NCBI GenBank assembly: GCA_963573385.1
Contig: CAUYLG010048296.1
Coordinates: forward strand, 24,035-88,034
DNA length: 64,000 bases
Source: Cacajao melanocephalus
Taxonomy: Eukaryota > Chordata > Mammalia > Primates > Pitheciidae
Direction: 5' to 3'
Shown: positions 61,545 to 64,000 of the stretch, one piece after another
Layout: each line of letters starts with the position of its first letter
How positions within the stretch are numbered: position 1 is the stretch's first letter
Translations under genes and position numbers: made by a program
Notes under the pieces: generated by a model
Told to the model about the DNA's origin: nothing
Databases searched by the model: none
Seen by the model: the letters and a program-made list of their open reading frames with translations, nothing else

Positions 61545-62105
61545 CAGTGAAAACAGCAAAACTTTTAGAAGATAATGAGAACATATTCTGATTTTATAGT
61601 AAAAAGTGATCTCTTAAATATGATATACGAAGGACAGACCTTAAAATATTAAAATTAAAACTTCTTTACAATGAGATGGCTGAAGGGCTGAGAAGACTGG
61701 AAGAAGATATATGCATAGAATCCACATGGGATTAGCATCCAGAGTTTATGATGAAACGCAACAAAACAAACCAATGAAAAATTAAACTATATAAACGCAA
61801 TTAAAAAAAGATAACCTAATAGTATATGAAAGGGTGTTCAACCTTTTGATTTAATGCAGATTAAGGTAACAGTGTGATGTCATTTGACACCCAGAACTCT
61901 GACATGACCAGCTTAGGGTCTAGGCAGAGCAGTAGGGCACCCCAAACACTGCTGGTGAGAACGTTAATTGTTGCATCTCTTTGGGGAGCAATCCAGCAAA
62001 AGTAGTAATACTGAACATGCACCTATCCATGATACCACAGTGTCCCTCCTGGGGATGTACCCTGGACTTCGGGACCTGAAAAGACTCTTGTCCACACAGC
62101 TGATG
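61545..62105 (+). mobile_element. L1M ORF2 C-terminal region, sense
   Basis: The text gcaaaacttttagaagataat, actggaagaagatatatgca, gaaagggtgttcaacctttt, aaacactgctggtgagaacg, tttggggagcaatccagcaa, cctcctggggatgtaccctg follows the L1ME ORF2 3' region. Very diverged and non-coding. Confidence 0.68.
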
Positions 62106-62450
62106 AATCATGGAAGCCACAGGGTATAGAGAGACACAAGAAGGCATCAGAGATGGATCTTTGCAGAACCTCTTCATGAAGGAGACAGAAAGGGCATCTG
62201 GAAAGAAAGGAGGAGACCCCAGAATATAGTCAGGGCTGCCAAAGACAGAGAATGCAAGGAAAGAGGATTGGCCTGTTGTATCCAATACCACTGAGTTTAG
62301 GGTGGAGGATGTCTTCAAAGGGGCTGTTGAATTTGTCGGTTGGAAACCATTGAGGAAAATCTTGAAAGAACTCCACACAGAGTGATGTGGACGATATGAC
62401 AGGGATTAGTCCGTGTGTATGGAGAGGGCGTGGGAGCCTGAGCAGTCGTT
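62106..62450 (-). mobile_element. Possible L2 fragment, antisense
   Basis: Purine-rich text such as gagatggatctttgcagaac and gttggaaaccattgaggaaa resembles antisense L2 internal sequence. The 152-codon minus-strand open frame here is unremarkable. Confidence 0.3.
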
Positions 62451-63525
62451 TGAATTAAGTGCTTCGCTTAAGGAAAGCAGATGAGTTATTCAGTAACATT
62501 GGTTGTGTGAAGAAGGAGGAAGATCAACTTACTCCCTTGTGGGTATGTCAGGATCAAGGGAAAGACAGTTTTGTTTTCTGGAAACCTGAGACGAGCTGTT
62601 TACAGAGAAGTCAAGACAGTAAAGATACAGGAGGAAGATACAGGGCGAGTGATAGAGTGGGACCCGTATGTTTAAGATTTGATTTCTGCTGCAGAAAAAA
62701 ATAAAAAGAGGTATTTTTATATACTTTCAATTGGAATTTGCATACGTTGGAAAGTAAGAAAACTTTACAGAATGAAGCCCTAAAGGGCATTCAAGTGCCG
62801 AGTAACCATGACTCTAGCACCAGATGACATGTGAAAAATGCATTGTTTTTCATTGCACTCATTTCAAGATTTTTTTTCTTTTGTCTTCTTCTGGATTTTT
62901 GTTTGTTTGTTTTTAGTCAGGCAAGGAAATAGTTTCATTATAAGATCTTGGGAACTGAGGGGTGGAATGCTTTCTGTCTTTTCTTCACAGACTTTTGGCA
63001 AGAGTTGAGATTTACCTTGTGGAATGTATTATATGAAACTGTGGTATTCAGAACAGGGCTTTGTTTGTTTGTCTTAACAATCCCCCCCCCTTTTTTTTAT
63101 TTCCACTAGTGGGAGAAAGGGAGAAAATTCAAATTGCATTTTCTTTCCATGATATTTTAAAAAAATATCAATACACCCCGGTGGTCTCTCCTGGCTTGGA
63201 CAGAGCTGCTTTCCTCAGCCCCAACCTGGCTTCCTGTGTCCCAGCTGCTTCCTGCCCCTGCACAGCCCGTGCGTCCTGGATGCTGCTGTGGGGTCATTTT
63301 GCCCAGCCTTGACTGCCCACATGGCAGAGCCTCTGACTCTCAGCTCAGTACTTGTAACATAAAGGCACTAATAGCCCCAGAGAGCTAGATTTCAAGGCCT
63401 CTCTCTGAAATCATATTGCACCAGCAGATCCTCTAGTCCACAGAAGCCTTAAAGAAAACCTCTTCCCCGATCCCCAAGGAGGACATCAGGGAATGGGGTT
63501 GGTGGCAAGCGTGGCCCTGGTTTCT
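62451..63525. other. Single-copy sequence
   Basis: No repeat or gene recognised, except short T and GTTT runs (62,870-62,915, 63,060-63,100). The stretch 63,170-63,310 is GC-richer and precedes the minisatellite. Confidence 0.4.
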
Positions 63526-63529
63526 GTGT

Positions 63530-64000
63530 CCCCCTCTCCCATCTGGAGTTGCCCCCCTCTCCCATCTGGAGTTGTCCCCTCTCCCATCTGGAGTTGCCTC
63601 CCCTCCCATCTGAAGTTTCCCCCCCTCCCATCTGGAGTTCCCCCTCTCCCATCTGGAGTTCCCCCTCTCCCATCTGGAGTTTCCCCCTCTCCCATCTGGA
63701 GTCTCTCCCCCTCCCATCTGAAGTTTCCCCCCTTCCCATCTGGAGTTTCTCCCCCTCCCATCTGAAGTTTCCCCTACTCCCATCTGGAGTTTCCCCCTCT
63801 CCCATCTGAAGTTTCCCCCTCTCCCATCTGAAGTCCCCCCCCCATTCTGAAGTTTCCCCCTTTCCCATCTGGAATTTCCCCCGCTCCCATCTGAAGTTTC
63901 CTCCTCTCCCATCTGAAGTTTCCCCCTCTCCCATCTGAAGTTTCCCCCTCTCCCAACTGAAGTTTCCCCCTCTCCCATCTGGAGTTTCCCCTGCTCCCAT
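63530..64000. repeat. About 21-bp C-rich/G-rich minisatellite, runs off window
   Basis: About 22 units of ctcccatctggagtttcccc with a G/A variant (ctggag/ctgaag), T/G at the next position and variable C-run length. Purines and pyrimidines are strongly strand-biased: the minus strand carries two G runs per unit. The array continues past the right edge, so its length is unknown. Long minus-strand open frames with GRGGNSRWERG-type repeats are a consequence of absent stops and not a gene. Confidence 0.98.

Noticed and set aside
63433..64000. Two 180-codon minus-strand ORFs with regular Gly/Arg/Trp/Glu repeats
   Set aside because: They arise from the stop-free minisatellite unit in more than one frame at once. 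No flanking gene structure.

Overview
The window looks like nuclear DNA of a primate, most probably human or another catarrhine. At least eleven Alu copies (AluJ and AluS types), MaLR LTRs, a primate/eutherian-age L1 with its 3' UTR, and many ancient MIR, L2 and L1M/HAL1 fragments are present. Nothing resembles operons, prokaryotic ribosome-binding sites or CRISPR arrays. I recognise no exon of a known protein-coding gene and no intact tRNA, rRNA or snRNA gene, so the best reading is intergenic or deep-intronic sequence. Repeat subfamily names rest on reading consensus-like motifs by eye; orientation and class are firmer than subfamily or exact boundary.

Layout. 1-9.7 kb: three Alus, MIR relics, a long decayed L2 split by a THE1-type LTR, an L1M fragment split by an Alu, and a second L2 patch. 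9.7-21.2 kb: an AT-rich L1 province. It holds HAL1-like ORF1 sequence surrounding two same-orientation L1 ORF2 pieces (the larger runs from the endonuclease domain to the 3' end), then an L1M with its 5' region, ORF1 and 3' end but little ORF2, itself carrying a small inverted-repeat DNA transposon. 21.2-31.7 kb: mostly single-copy sequence with scattered MIR, L2, two Alus, an MST-type LTR and one unresolved LTR-like repeat. 31.6-32.8 kb: a GC/CpG-richer patch with a 197-codon ATG ORF and good splice-site matches. 33-46 kb: L1M fragments interrupted by Alus, a decayed L2 at 38-39 kb, and an ERV1-like LTR. 46-55 kb: single-copy stretches, a second CpG-rich patch at about 49.2-49.9 kb with a 149-codon ORF in a strong Kozak context, a truncated Alu, an MST LTR and an MLT1-like LTR, both with 5-bp target duplications. 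55-64 kb: a 19/18-bp minisatellite, an L2/MIR/L1M mosaic, and a 21-bp C-rich/G-rich minisatellite running off the right edge.

No set of genes acting together is visible, and I found no convincing undescribed biological system. The most unusual feature is a 64-bp near-identical inverted copy of part of a MIR, located about 0.9 kb away inside an unrelated L2, which looks like a templated insertion. Next are the two minisatellites, the CpG-rich ORF candidate at 49.2 kb, and a possible 15-nt microexon at 32.73 kb.
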